This document shows positions 1 through 8,895 of a DNA stretch of 64,000 nucleotides, one piece after another. Positions within the stretch are counted from its first letter, which is position 1; every line of letters begins with the position of its first letter. A program made the translations under genes and the position numbers. Location of the stretch: the NCBI RefSeq assembly GCF_001510645.1, contig NZ_LMVB01000004.1, positions 53,427 to 117,426 on the forward strand, given 5' to 3'. Below the pieces are notes generated by a model that did not search any database, was not told the DNA's origin, and saw only the letters and a program-made list of their open reading frames with translations. Origin of the DNA: Paenibacillus sp. FJAT-29882. GTDB taxonomy: Bacteria; Bacillota; Bacilli; Bacillales; DSM-1321.

Positions 1-96
1 GCTGGCTCCAATAATGATTAAGAGGATGAACAATACGATTAATAAGGCAAATCCTCCACCAAATCCGCAGCCGCCATCAACACCACAACCTGACAT
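1..96 (-). CDS. YjcZ-family small sporulation protein (runs off the left edge)
   Basis: Thirty-two codons are visible on the minus strand before the window ends. The start is ATG at 96-94 with an AGGAGA ribosome binding site just upstream. The protein begins MSGCGVDGGCGFGGGFALL and continues as one hydrophobic helix (LIVLFILLIII). A Gly/Cys-rich head followed by a single membrane segment is typical of the YjcZ/YjcM-like small proteins made in Bacillus spores and mother cells. These families are usually 25-50 residues, so most of the gene is probably present. The exact role of the family is poorly known; a membrane or spore-envelope location is inferred. Confidence 0.75.
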   Translation of the reverse strand, partial: MSGCGVDGGCGFGGGFALLIVLFILLIIIGAS

Positions 97-448
97 ATAT
101 AAACATCTCCTTTTTCTAAAGGAGGTACTACATGGACTAATTAATTGTATGTATAAAATTAAGAAATGACACAAATATAGGTATTTATCTTTAATTAGGT
201 AATCACCCGTTTAGAGTCAAGATAAGCTCATTCACTAAATAACTTTTTTATAAACGATCAAACTTTATTTCAAAACAATAAATTATATTAAAAATTACAT
301 GAAATCAGTAGAAATTATCGTGGTAACTATTTACTACCAAACATGCTTGATTCGGAAGATTTTTGTAGACAACGAAATAATAAAAAGATAGAATTAAAAG
401 AGAAATCAGTAAAGTATTGTAATTAGATATTCATAATTTATTAGCGGA
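97..448. other. Intergenic region, no gene seen
   Basis: This AT-rich stretch lies between the divergent sporulation gene and the SLH gene. It holds one copy of a dispersed repeat (244-274). I see no open frame with a ribosome binding site and no other structure of note. Confidence 0.5.
244..274 (+). repeat. Dispersed short repeat, type A copy
   Basis: This is a run of T followed by ATAAACGATCAAACTTTATTTCAAA. Related copies lie at 19295-19327, 20283-20318 and 21070-21106, with a partial inverted copy at 18982-18996. The shared core is ACTTTATTTCAAA preceded by TTTTTATAAAC. All copies are in non-coding DNA. Confidence 0.5.
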
Positions 449-498
449 AGCACCGCAAAATACATTTCAAGTAAATGTGTTTTGTGGTGCTTTTTTTA
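449..498 (+). terminator. Long perfect hairpin with T-run (terminator or leader attenuator)
   Basis: Nineteen-base arms (449-467 and 473-491, starting AGCACCGCAAAA) surround a 5-nt loop and are followed by seven T. A GGAGGG sequence follows at about 502 but no gene starts there; the next gene has its own promoter at 534-562. The layout matches the leader hairpins in front of several genes further right (for example 7502-7547 and 24466-24507), so this may be a leader that has lost its gene. It can equally serve as a terminator for upstream transcription. Confidence 0.7.
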
Positions 499-533
499 TT
501 TGGAGGGATATTAAATAAATTTATTTCAGTATT

Positions 534-562
534 TTGCCAGATCATTGCTTGCGTAATATAAT
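534..562 (+). promoter_or_regulatory. Sigma-A-type promoter of the SLH/PKD operon
   Basis: TTGCCA at 534-539 and TATAAT at 557-562 are separated by exactly 17 nt. Transcription would start near 569, leaving a short leader with an AGAGG ribosome binding site before the ATG at 601. Confidence 0.65.
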
Positions 563-600
563 TATTACAAATACATAATAGAGAAAAAGAGGTAATAATT

Positions 601-2067
601 ATGAAAAAAAATAAAATGTTTTATTCAGCACTAGCACTAGCAATAGCAACTCCGTCTTTCGTTCATGTTTCTGCAGCTTCAACCGCTACACAATTCAAGG
701 ATATCAGTACTAATTCGTTTGGCTATGATGCGATTACAAACCTTGTAAGTAAACAAGTTATCTACGGATATTCAGACGGTACATTTAAGTCTAATCAAGC
801 AGTTACAAGAGGACAGTTTGCTACTTTCATAGCGCGTGCGTTAAATTTGCCGACAGGAGATAGTAATTTTAAAGATTTACCTAAATCTAAGTCTCTATAT
901 GCTGATGTATCAAGGGCAGCTAAAGCAGGAATTATTCTGGGTGATACAAAAGGGAATATTTTTCCTGATAAAGAAGTTACAAGAGCGGAAGTTGCTGTTA
1001 TGGTAGATCGCGCTTTGACATTGAAAGGAAGCTATACAAAACAAAAGGATCTAGTCTTTACTGATAGTAAAAACATACCTTCCTTTGCTTTAGAATCAGT
1101 AAAAAGGATGGCTTATTACGGAATCGTTGCTGGAAAAGGGAATAATACATTTTCTCCTAATGAAACCGCAAATCGCGCTGAATCAAGCGTATTTATTTTT
1201 AGGATGTTAAATTTATTGGATTCTGAAATCATTACCCCTGGGCCTGAAATTCCGGCAGAACCAGAGAAAGAATATCCCAAAGGCGATATAAGAAACTTCT
1301 CTTATGATGAATTAGTTGCTGATGTAGGTACATGGGAAGTAATCCAAAGAAGTGGTGGGGATGGTTCGATTACGGTTATCGATGCTGTTAAAGAAATGCG
1401 CGAAGACATATTTAAGTTACCTAATGATGCTCCTGCATTACTGCTATCCCCTAAAGAATATTTTGATTCTTATATAAGACTATTTAAACAAGGAGGCACT
1501 TATTACGCACAAGCGTATCCATTATTTGAATTTACAGCCATTAATGGTGTTCCTTATAGACATACAGACTATTATCCAAGCTTCTTGGAAAATCCTGAAT
1601 TTGTACAAGAGATAAGGTTAAACAACAATATTCCTAATCCACCAAAGGAAAATGGGAAATTCCTAATTGATTTACCTGGAGCTAATCGTGATGTTGTTAC
1701 TTATGAAAATAGTAAGGTTAAAACTGAACGTATTTCAGCTATTGCTAAATATAGTAACGGTGAAGTTTATACAGATATAAAAGGTTTATTTAATGATACT
1801 ACACTTGTGGATGTTGCTTCAGATGGCCTGACTATTCAGTTTGGTGATAAAACGTTAAACCTCCAATTAAATAGTAATGAAGCAACTTTAAATAATCAAA
1901 AAGTAACATTAAATGGGAAAGTGTATGCTGAAAATGGAAATGTGTATGTACCAATGAAATCTGTGGCTAATGAATTAGGGATTTATTGGAGACAAATGGA
2001 TCTGGCAAAACGTTGGGAATTCGCAAACTACCCATTAGAGAAGGACATTCTTGGCTGGGAGGAGTGA
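601..2067 (+). CDS. S-layer-homology (SLH) surface protein
   Basis: A 488-residue exported protein. Residues 1-25 form a signal peptide ending near VSAAS. Three SLH domains follow (about 30-75, 90-138 and 150-200), recognisable from FKDI, GYSDGTFKSNQAVTRGQFA and FPDKEVTRAEVAVMVDRAL-type motifs. SLH domains bind pyruvylated secondary cell-wall polymer and hold proteins on the Bacillus cell surface. A Pro/Glu linker at about 215-228 leads to a C-terminal region of unknown function. Its last 60 residues (NGKVYAENGNVYVPMKSVA) resemble the copper-amine-oxidase N-terminal-like 'stalk' domain found in many Firmicute surface proteins. The next gene starts 9 nt downstream, so the two are co-transcribed and their products may act together at the wall. 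Confidence 0.85.
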   Translation: MKKNKMFYSALALAIATPSFVHVSAASTATQFKDISTNSFGYDAITNLVSKQVIYGYSDGTFKSNQAVTRGQFATFIARALNLPTGDSNFKDLPKSKSLYADVSRAAKAGIILGDTKGNIFPDKEVTRAEVAVMVDRALTLKGSYTKQKDLVFTDSKNIPSFALESVKRMAYYGIVAGKGNNTFSPNETANRAESSVFIFRMLNLLDSEIITPGPEIPAEPEKEYPKGDIRNFSYDELVADVGTWEVIQRSGGDGSITVIDAVKEMREDIFKLPNDAPALLLSPKEYFDSYIRLFKQGGTYYAQAYPLFEFTAINGVPYRHTDYYPSFLENPEFVQEIRLNNNIPNPPKENGKFLIDLPGANRDVVTYENSKVKTERISAIAKYSNGEVYTDIKGLFNDTTLVDVASDGLTIQFGDKTLNLQLNSNEATLNNQKVTLNGKVYAENGNVYVPMKSVANELGIYWRQMDLAKRWEFANYPLEKDILGWEE

Positions 2068-2076
2068 GGATGTTAA

Positions 2077-5000
2077 GTGAATCTAAAAGCTAAAAAGAAA
2101 GCTAAGAGAAAGAATCGTAAAAAGCCAATTGCAGTGTTAATAATTATGATCTATATAATCAATTTCCTTCCGATTCCTAATATAGCTACTTTAGTAGATG
2201 CTGCTTCTTTTGCAAAAAATGCTAAAACTAATATTGATTCTTTTCTTCAAATTATAACGGGTGAACAATGGAAACAAAATGTACAAGGAAAACCTACTGG
2301 AACAAGATATAGTATTAAACATCCTTCCAACCCATCTTTAAATTTTGAGGATTATATGTATGATATGAATTATTATATTGATGTACAAGGATATAATAAT
2401 AAAAGTCCAATGAGTTTGAAGCGATTGGATAAAATGATGCCTTTATTAAGACCTATTCATAATGGTGCGTTAGGAAGATTGGTTTTTATTCCTTCTGATG
2501 CTGAATATTGGGCACTTAATTTTAATGGTGATAAAGACTATGTGAAAAAAATAATGGGAAAACAAAGTATCGATGTACTCAATAATACCACTTCCAAGAG
2601 GATTGCAAGAGGTTATATTAGAGATATTGCGCAATGGTCAGGAGCTAAAGTGGATATCCAAGGTTTAAGGGAATTTGATACTGGTTCAGGTAACGAATTT
2701 TCAAGAGCCCTTATTACAACTACTTCTTATCCAGATGTAACGTTAACAGTACCTAATAAGGCAAAGGTAAATGAAGCGATTGAAATCACATATAAAGGTC
2801 GAGAATATTATCCTTCAAGTGAATATGGTGTGATTCCTTATATTGCATGGGTTTTAAAAGTGGATGGTAAAGTTATTGACTCATCAATGAAATCTAAAGA
2901 TAGTTTTAGTCTAACTAAAAGTTTTACCTTTGATAAAGAAGGTACATATAAAATTAGTTTAGAAGTAGTAGATCAAGTAAATAGAAAATTTAGTGCAACT
3001 AGTCAAATTTCGGTAGGGAATGTAACACCTCCACCACCTCCAAAGGATAACAAACCACCAGTTGCTAAGGTAAGTGTATTACCTCATTATTATTGGCCTG
3101 AAACGGTTGATATAAGCACAATTTCCTATGATCCAGATGGGGAAATTGTTTCTGAAGAAATGTTTATAGATGGACAATCTATTACAGGGAATCAATGGAA
3201 ATCATCAAGAGTTACAGAAAAGATTCCACATACAGTATATTTCAGAAATATGGATGATGCTGGGGAAACGGCAGAAGATTCAGGTGGTTTTGAAATTTGG
3301 CCTACACTTCCTACTGCAGCAGTTAAATTAGAAGGTACATTAAAAGAGAACCGAGCAGTGGTTTTAGATGCAAAAGCTTCTGACTTGGTTTCACCAGTTG
3401 ATATTGCACCTATTAAATATAACTTAACCACATGGAAAATCGTGCCGGTTAGTGATGGGTTAAAATTAGATGATATTAAAATTCGTCCAAGTGCAGACCC
3501 TTCCATTAAACAAGTTTTATTTAAAAAAGCAGGTGTATATCAATTACAACTCACAGTAACTAATATTTATGATGAAGTGAGTGAGGTTTTAGTAAAAGAG
3601 CTAGATGTACAACCTGATGAAGCCCCCTTTTCTCGCTTTACCGTTGATAAATCCGTTCATTTACGTGATAAAGATGCTGGACAAACTGCAAAGATAACAT
3701 TAACCGATGGAAGTGTATCTTTAGATAATGATACTATAAGCCAAAGAATTTGGTATGTTGAGTTTGATGCGAATAATGACGGTGTTTTTGGGACAGCAGC
3801 AGATGGAGGCAAACAGGTCATCTCTAATGAGAATGAAACTACTGTAACGTATAAAGCTAAACACCTGGGGCATTACCGTTTTTCATTGTTTGTTAAGGAG
3901 AGCTTTGGTGAGCCAACCTATGAAGAGTTTGTTCTACCTGAAGATTATAGGAGTGACGATTCAGACGTTATAGATAAAGATGGTTCAGTCGAGGTATATA
4001 TGAAACCAGAAAACTTTAATATACCGACATCTGAAACAGCAATTCAAATTAGTAACGTACCACCGATTATTGATTTTGGTGTAAAACGACAAAATTCAAT
4101 GGAAGTTGTCCTAGACTTTGCTGGTATGGATGTGGCAACAAAACAGCATAAATCTGGTTCAAGACCGGGTGGTGGTGTCAATAATGGCGGTGGAGGGGGA
4201 ACCTTTAATCACAATTATTACACCATTGACGAACAAGCGAAAAATAGCCTTTCGGCCTATGCAGGTTCTTTGGAAGCAGATCTTCGCTTAAAAGGTTTAG
4301 ATGCAACGGTCAATGTTAACAATTGTTATTATCATAAACTCGATTTAGATGGTGAGTGTGTACAGAATATACCTAATTGGAATTATGTTGATTATGGCAG
4401 CTACACGTATTCTAGTTATTCAGGAACTTCTCCATATTCAGGCAGTTGGGAAGTTGTATCCCAATCTTCCGAACCTATTATGCAGGTTACATGGTGTTAC
4501 TCGAAATATTGGTTTGTAAAACCAGATCATCCGTCTGGTAATGGAGGGTATTGGGTAGAACATTCTCACGCACCTCCTTGTACAGATAGTTCTAGTGAAC
4601 AATGGTCACAAGTAGGAACTAATTATTCAGCTTCCATTCGACAATGGGTTCCGGACTATAGATTTGTAATAACAGGATATAGCAGTTCTGGGTGCACTTA
4701 TGAAGAACAAATTGATACTACAGATTTCACACAAGGATTTAGTGATTACAATTTTAAAGATGTTCCCTATAAGTATTATTTTAGGATGGACGAAGACCCT
4801 TGGACCTGGAAAAGTAACACAATAAAAAAGAATCTCGTAATCAACAAAGCAAAAAATGAGGGTATCTATCTTTGGAGTAATTCAAATAGTAGTTTACGTA
4901 CAGACGCGCAAAGTCTTATAAATGCTGTTGGTCAGGGAACTTACACACAATATTCAAGTTATTTGCAGTCGAATATTGAAAAACTCCGACTAGAATTATT

Positions 5001-7305
5001 GAATAAATTTATGATCGAAGAGGATAGTGAATCTTTCACAATTGTTTTGGGGGATAAATTAGATTATACAACCGTATATGAAGATTTTGAAAATGACCCT
5101 GAACTACAAAGAGAATGGAAATTTGTACATGATCCAACTTCTGTTAATGGAAGAATTATAGATGCTCAACCTAATGGGCCTATTGCTCAAAGTGATCTAT
5201 ATATAAATTCTCCTATGCAGTTAAATGAAGTTGGAACGTATAATGTTACGCTTCGTGCTAAGGATAATCCATTATCGAATACTGGAAATGATGCTCGGTT
5301 CTCGAACTATCGTAAATGGTCTGATGAAGAAATTGTAAGAGAATATAAGATTAATGTACATAGAAGGCCAATTGCGGATTTTATTCCAAAGGTTGAACCT
5401 GGAACATTAAAACTTACTTTAGATCCTTCCACTTCTTATGATCCAGACCATCGTGATAATTGGTCAGAATTAGGTATTGCAGAGAGAGGTATTGTAGAGT
5501 ATACATGGGAAAAATATGTAGTAGATGGTGTGGAATATAAAGGCACGCCACCAAGTACCCTACAGCCATTTAAAGATTATTTTATAACTTTAAGAGTTAA
5601 GGATATTGATGGAGCTTATGGGACTGTTACAAAACATATTTCTACTAAAGAAGTAAATTTAAAGCCTATCGCTTTGTTTGATTCTCCTTCCTTAGTATTA
5701 ACGGATACCATACTAAATGATCCTAATACACCAAACTACATCTTAGATCGCAGTTATGATCCTAATGGAGACCCTTTAACAAATTATAATTGGACAATCA
5801 AGCGTCAAAGTGATGGTGCATTGTTATGGTCAGGTTCAAACTATCCAAAGAGTTTTCAAGATATAGGATTAGGAACGGGTAAATATTTATTAGGCTTAAC
5901 TGTATGGGATATACCTAAATATCCGCCAGCTTTACAAAGTGATTTGTATGAAAAAGAAATTACGGTTGTTCATAATAATCCGCCTAAATCTTGTTTTGAA
6001 CTGAGCCAGGGTGTTATATCACCTTCAAGTATTTTATGTAATGATGGAATGGTTAGTCCATACACGCTGCTTGTTGATACACCTAATATTTATACGGATA
6101 AATCGTCTGATCCAGACGATCATCCATTAATTAACTATTCATGGGACGTAGAAAAATTAAGTGAAACTAATAAGGTAACAGAATCATGGAATACTGGTTC
6201 TGCCCCTATAGATTTTAGTATATTTGGTGGTATTGGAAAGTATCGAGTAACTCAAACCGTATTTGATCAACCTCCTGCTCCTTTACCTTCTTTGAGTGAT
6301 AGGATTTCTAAAATCTATAATGTAATCAGGGGACCACAAGCACCTTATGCAATGTTTGAATACGCGCCACTTTTACCTATAGGTGGTGATACTATTCAAT
6401 TGACAGACCAATCTTGGGATGAAGATGGAAATGTAATCAAATGGGAGTGGGTGTTCGAAGCACCAAACGGGACAAAAACTACTCAAACCGTGCAAAATCC
6501 TAAAATTACAAATGCTCAGGTTGGAAAATATAAAGTAACATTGAATGTGTGGGATGATACACTACCAGCTAGTCTAAAATCTAAAGTACCAGCTTATAAA
6601 GAGATAGTGGTAAGCTCACCACCGTCAAATAAACCTCCAGTGGCATTATTTGTATGGGAACCTTTTGAGCCATTCTTAGGAGAATCATTCACACTGGATC
6701 CTGACGCTTCCTACGATTTAGACGGTGAAATTGTTTCATACCAATGGCAAATACGTTCAAAAGAGGGGAATATTACAAATAGTAGCACCAGATATCCATC
6801 TATTGAGGCATCATCTGAATACTACGATATAACGTTAACTGTTCGTGATAATGATGGTGCAACAGCAAACACGACACAAAGGATAAATGTTAATATAGCG
6901 CAGTTAATTCCGTTTGTGACACATACTGATAAATGGAGAGATTATTGGGCTTCAATTGGGGAAAGTCCTGATGTGAATAAATTCCTCGCTGGAGAAAAGT
7001 TTGTTATAAGGTTAAAAACGACTCCTGCTAATAGAGTTGACGGAAGAATTGATTTTGGGGGCCAGATAGGAAAGGTAAATATACCTAGCTCGTCATTCAA
7101 ATTAATTAGTACAAGTAAATACGAATATCTGTGGGAAACTACTTTATGGCAGGACGATTTTGAAAAAATCAGTAATGGAGAGTACGCCTTTGAATTTAAG
7201 GGGTATCACCCAGTTAATAACCCATATGTTGAATCTTCAGGTATATATATGATTAGAATTGAAGGAAATATTTTTGAAGCGTTGAATTTCCATAGGAATT
7301 TCTAA
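2077..7305 (+). CDS. Giant secreted PKD-repeat protein
   Basis: A 1742-residue protein with a GTG start. The alternative ATG at 2070 gives only a seven-codon frame. The N-terminus is very basic (KAKKKAKRKNRKK) and followed by a hydrophobic signal segment ending near LVDAAS. The body contains repeated PKD/Ig-like domains, marked by PPVA openings and SYDPDG or SYDLDGEIVSYQW motifs (about 320-410, 1130-1200, 1225-1320, 1340-1440, 1440-1520 and 1525-1610). A Gly/Asn-rich linker lies near 690 and a Tyr/Ser/Trp-rich segment with several Cys lies at 760-900. PKD domains are usually extracellular spacers or adhesion modules. No LPXTG or SLH motif is visible, so surface retention may depend on the SLH protein encoded just upstream. 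Enzymatic function is not apparent. Confidence 0.8.
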   Translation: MNLKAKKKAKRKNRKKPIAVLIIMIYIINFLPIPNIATLVDAASFAKNAKTNIDSFLQIITGEQWKQNVQGKPTGTRYSIKHPSNPSLNFEDYMYDMNYYIDVQGYNNKSPMSLKRLDKMMPLLRPIHNGALGRLVFIPSDAEYWALNFNGDKDYVKKIMGKQSIDVLNNTTSKRIARGYIRDIAQWSGAKVDIQGLREFDTGSGNEFSRALITTTSYPDVTLTVPNKAKVNEAIEITYKGREYYPSSEYGVIPYIAWVLKVDGKVIDSSMKSKDSFSLTKSFTFDKEGTYKISLEVVDQVNRKFSATSQISVGNVTPPPPPKDNKPPVAKVSVLPHYYWPETVDISTISYDPDGEIVSEEMFIDGQSITGNQWKSSRVTEKIPHTVYFRNMDDAGETAEDSGGFEIWPTLPTAAVKLEGTLKENRAVVLDAKASDLVSPVDIAPIKYNLTTWKIVPVSDGLKLDDIKIRPSADPSIKQVLFKKAGVYQLQLTVTNIYDEVSEVLVKELDVQPDEAPFSRFTVDKSVHLRDKDAGQTAKITLTDGSVSLDNDTISQRIWYVEFDANNDGVFGTAADGGKQVISNENETTVTYKAKHLGHYRFSLFVKESFGEPTYEEFVLPEDYRSDDSDVIDKDGSVEVYMKPENFNIPTSETAIQISNVPPIIDFGVKRQNSMEVVLDFAGMDVATKQHKSGSRPGGGVNNGGGGGTFNHNYYTIDEQAKNSLSAYAGSLEADLRLKGLDATVNVNNCYYHKLDLDGECVQNIPNWNYVDYGSYTYSSYSGTSPYSGSWEVVSQSSEPIMQVTWCYSKYWFVKPDHPSGNGGYWVEHSHAPPCTDSSSEQWSQVGTNYSASIRQWVPDYRFVITGYSSSGCTYEEQIDTTDFTQGFSDYNFKDVPYKYYFRMDEDPWTWKSNTIKKNLVINKAKNEGIYLWSNSNSSLRTDAQSLINAVGQGTYTQYSSYLQSNIEKLRLELLNKFMIEEDSESFTIVLGDKLDYTTVYEDFENDPELQREWKFVHDPTSVNGRIIDAQPNGPIAQSDLYINSPMQLNEVGTYNVTLRAKDNPLSNTGNDARFSNYRKWSDEEIVREYKINVHRRPIADFIPKVEPGTLKLTLDPSTSYDPDHRDNWSELGIAERGIVEYTWEKYVVDGVEYKGTPPSTLQPFKDYFITLRVKDIDGAYGTVTKHISTKEVNLKPIALFDSPSLVLTDTILNDPNTPNYILDRSYDPNGDPLTNYNWTIKRQSDGALLWSGSNYPKSFQDIGLGTGKYLLGLTVWDIPKYPPALQSDLYEKEITVVHNNPPKSCFELSQGVISPSSILCNDGMVSPYTLLVDTPNIYTDKSSDPDDHPLINYSWDVEKLSETNKVTESWNTGSAPIDFSIFGGIGKYRVTQTVFDQPPAPLPSLSDRISKIYNVIRGPQAPYAMFEYAPLLPIGGDTIQLTDQSWDEDGNVIKWEWVFEAPNGTKTTQTVQNPKITNAQVGKYKVTLNVWDDTLPASLKSKVPAYKEIVVSSPPSNKPPVALFVWEPFEPFLGESFTLDPDASYDLDGEIVSYQWQIRSKEGNITNSSTRYPSIEASSEYYDITLTVRDNDGATANTTQRINVNIAQLIPFVTHTDKWRDYWASIGESPDVNKFLAGEKFVIRLKTTPANRVDGRIDFGGQIGKVNIPSSSFKLISTSKYEYLWETTLWQDDFEKISNGEYAFEFKGYHPVNNPYVESSGIYMIRIEGNIFEALNFHRNF

Positions 7306-7311
7306 TTCGTT

Positions 7312-7351
7312 AAAAACCAGCTGCAAATTGATTTATGCGGCTGGTTTTTTT
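7312..7351 (+). terminator. Rho-independent terminator of the SLH/PKD operon
   Basis: AAAAACCAGC (7312-7321) pairs with GCTGGTTTTT (7340-7349), followed by further T. It starts 7 nt after the stop codon of the PKD gene. Confidence 0.85.
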
Positions 7352-7501
7352 GTAAAATTCTATTCAAAAAACAGTTTGTTGTGATATTAAGTTATTTACA
7401 CACTGATGAAGATTTTTGTGATAAATCCTTCATCTTAAGTAATAAACCATAGACAAAGTGGGTAATAAATAGTAAAATATACTCATATAAAAAAAGCGCG
7501 G

Positions 7502-7547
7502 AAGGACCGCAAAACAGCATTTAGGCTGTTTTGCGGTCCTTTTTTAT
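7502..7547 (+). terminator. Leader hairpin/attenuator before the 7571 gene
   Basis: AAGGACCGCAAAACAGC (from 7502) pairs with GCTGTTTTGCGGTCCTT (525-541 in the same kilobase) across a short loop, followed by a T-run. It ends about 10 nt before the ribosome binding site of the next gene. It is preceded by GCGCGG, like the leaders at 14587, 16464, 24085 and 24466. As it sits inside the 5' untranslated region, most transcripts would stop here unless antiterminated. Confidence 0.7.
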
Positions 7548-7570
7548 TTTTAAAAAAAGGAGTGTTTCTC

Positions 7571-8074
7571 ATTAGCAGTTATCTTAGTATTTTTCAAGAA
7601 CAGCAAAAAAAAGAACAGCAAATAAAGATGAATAGTAAGGATATAGAAGATATTCGTCATTTTTTACGAAGTGTTAAAAGAAAGGAATCGTGGGTAGTAA
7701 GGCAACTTAATATTGATGAAGTTGCTATGAAAAATTTAATTATAAATTCAATGAGAAAAGAACAAGAATTATTAATGAAAAACGTAGAAGAAAATAAACA
7801 AATTAAGAGTTTAAAGAAAAAAATGCTAACAAATGATTTCAGAAAAATTGTAGCTATATTATATACGGAGAGGGGATATTCTGCGAATGAATTTGCTTCA
7901 GAACTCGGCTTCTTTGAAAAGGACATTATAGACATCGCTAATATAGGGATTTGTTCTGATAAACTACTTGACGAAATATGCAAATACTTTTCTCTGATAA
8001 AAACAGAGCAAGTAATGAAGAGTATGGCCCCTGAAGCGGCAGTATCCCTCCATGAACTTGCATTACAAAATTAA
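7571..8074 (+). CDS. Unknown protein, paralogue of the 8437 gene
   Basis: About 167 residues of unknown family. The only strong ribosome binding site (AAGGAG, 7556-7561) directly abuts a GTG at 7562, which is too close. An in-frame ATT at 7571 is ideally spaced and gives ISSYLSIFQEQQKKEQQ at the N-terminus; a non-AUG start is therefore inferred. The first half is highly charged and helical. The C-terminal 70 residues (ILYTERGYSANEFASELGF, then LLDEICKYFSLIKTEQVM) match the end of the protein at 8437-8895. Both look like small helix-turn-helix-like or helical partner domains. Function unknown. Confidence 0.55.
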   Translation: MSSYLSIFQEQQKKEQQIKMNSKDIEDIRHFLRSVKRKESWVVRQLNIDEVAMKNLIINSMRKEQELLMKNVEENKQIKSLKKKMLTNDFRKIVAILYTERGYSANEFASELGFFEKDIIDIANIGICSDKLLDEICKYFSLIKTEQVMKSMAPEAAVSLHELALQN

Positions 8075-8140
8075 TTTAGACTTTAGATAAATAATACTAC
8101 CTGATTTAGGAAAAAACGAAGTACGAGGAGTTTAAATATA

Positions 8141-8383
8141 ATGACAAATAACCAATTAAAAAAACCGAATTTCGTCTTGTTGAAACAAGTGGATGGAAAA
8201 GGTCCATTAGTAAAGGTAACAATATGTAAGCGCACATTTCTGATACTGGATGAAGAGATCCTTACTAAAGCTCCCAAAATACCTTTGGTGGAATTCTGTC
8301 AATTACTTGATGAAGGTAATCGCTTTTTTAATCAATCAGTGAGTTCGAAGCAGTACGTGTGTAGTGACAATAAAGTCGTTTAA
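8141..8383 (+). CDS. Unknown small protein
   Basis: An 80-residue frame with a good GAGGAG ribosome binding site ahead of ATG at 8141. It lies between the two paralogous genes and is likely in the same operon. The sequence (PNFVLLKQVDGKGPLVKV, then EFCQLLDEGNRFFNQ) suggests a small beta-strand N-terminal half and a helical C-terminal half. No family recognised. Confidence 0.5.
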   Translation: MTNNQLKKPNFVLLKQVDGKGPLVKVTICKRTFLILDEEILTKAPKIPLVEFCQLLDEGNRFFNQSVSSKQYVCSDNKVV

Positions 8384-8436
8384 AAGTATTGAATATAAGA
8401 CACAGAATATAGCATAGACAATGGAGGTTGTTATTT

Positions 8437-8895
8437 TTGGGGAAATTAGTTTGTTCTACAACGAATAGTTATTTGCAACAATTAAGATATTATCAACAAC
8501 TTCAGTTAGATGGTACCGAGTTTAGGAATGTTGTAGGAATTACTAAAGAATTTACTCGAATTCTAAATACCAAGTACGGAGCTACTCTCATGCCTAACTC
8601 AAAAGAAAGTTCAAATTTAAAGGAGAATTTTTTAAGGATCGGTAATTGTAAATTAGAAAAACAATATTGGGATTTAAGGCGTTATTTAAATGCCGGGAAT
8701 TTAAAATATGTTGTGTTTGCACTATATACAGAAGAAGGTTTAACCGCTAAAGAATTTGGAGAAAAAATTAATTATACAGGGAAAGATATTATTGAATTCA
8801 TGAGGGAGGATCTAATTACTTATAAATTACTAGATGCCATATGTGAATATTTTGGGATTTTAAAAACGTCAGACTTTGTTAGATATATTAATTAA
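8437..8895 (+). CDS. Unknown protein, paralogue of the 7571 gene
   Basis: About 152 residues. TTG at 8437 is chosen because it lies 9 nt after GGAGG; a TTG at 8428 touches the binding site and is too close. The C-terminal half (ALYTEEGLTAKEFGEKINY, then LLDAICEYFGILKTSDFV) is clearly related to the C-terminus of the protein encoded at 7571-8074. The N-terminal half, which is rich in Tyr and Gln, is not. The pair suggests duplication with divergence of the first half. Function unknown. Confidence 0.55.
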   Translation: MGKLVCSTTNSYLQQLRYYQQLQLDGTEFRNVVGITKEFTRILNTKYGATLMPNSKESSNLKENFLRIGNCKLEKQYWDLRRYLNAGNLKYVVFALYTEEGLTAKEFGEKINYTGKDIIEFMREDLITYKLLDAICEYFGILKTSDFVRYIN

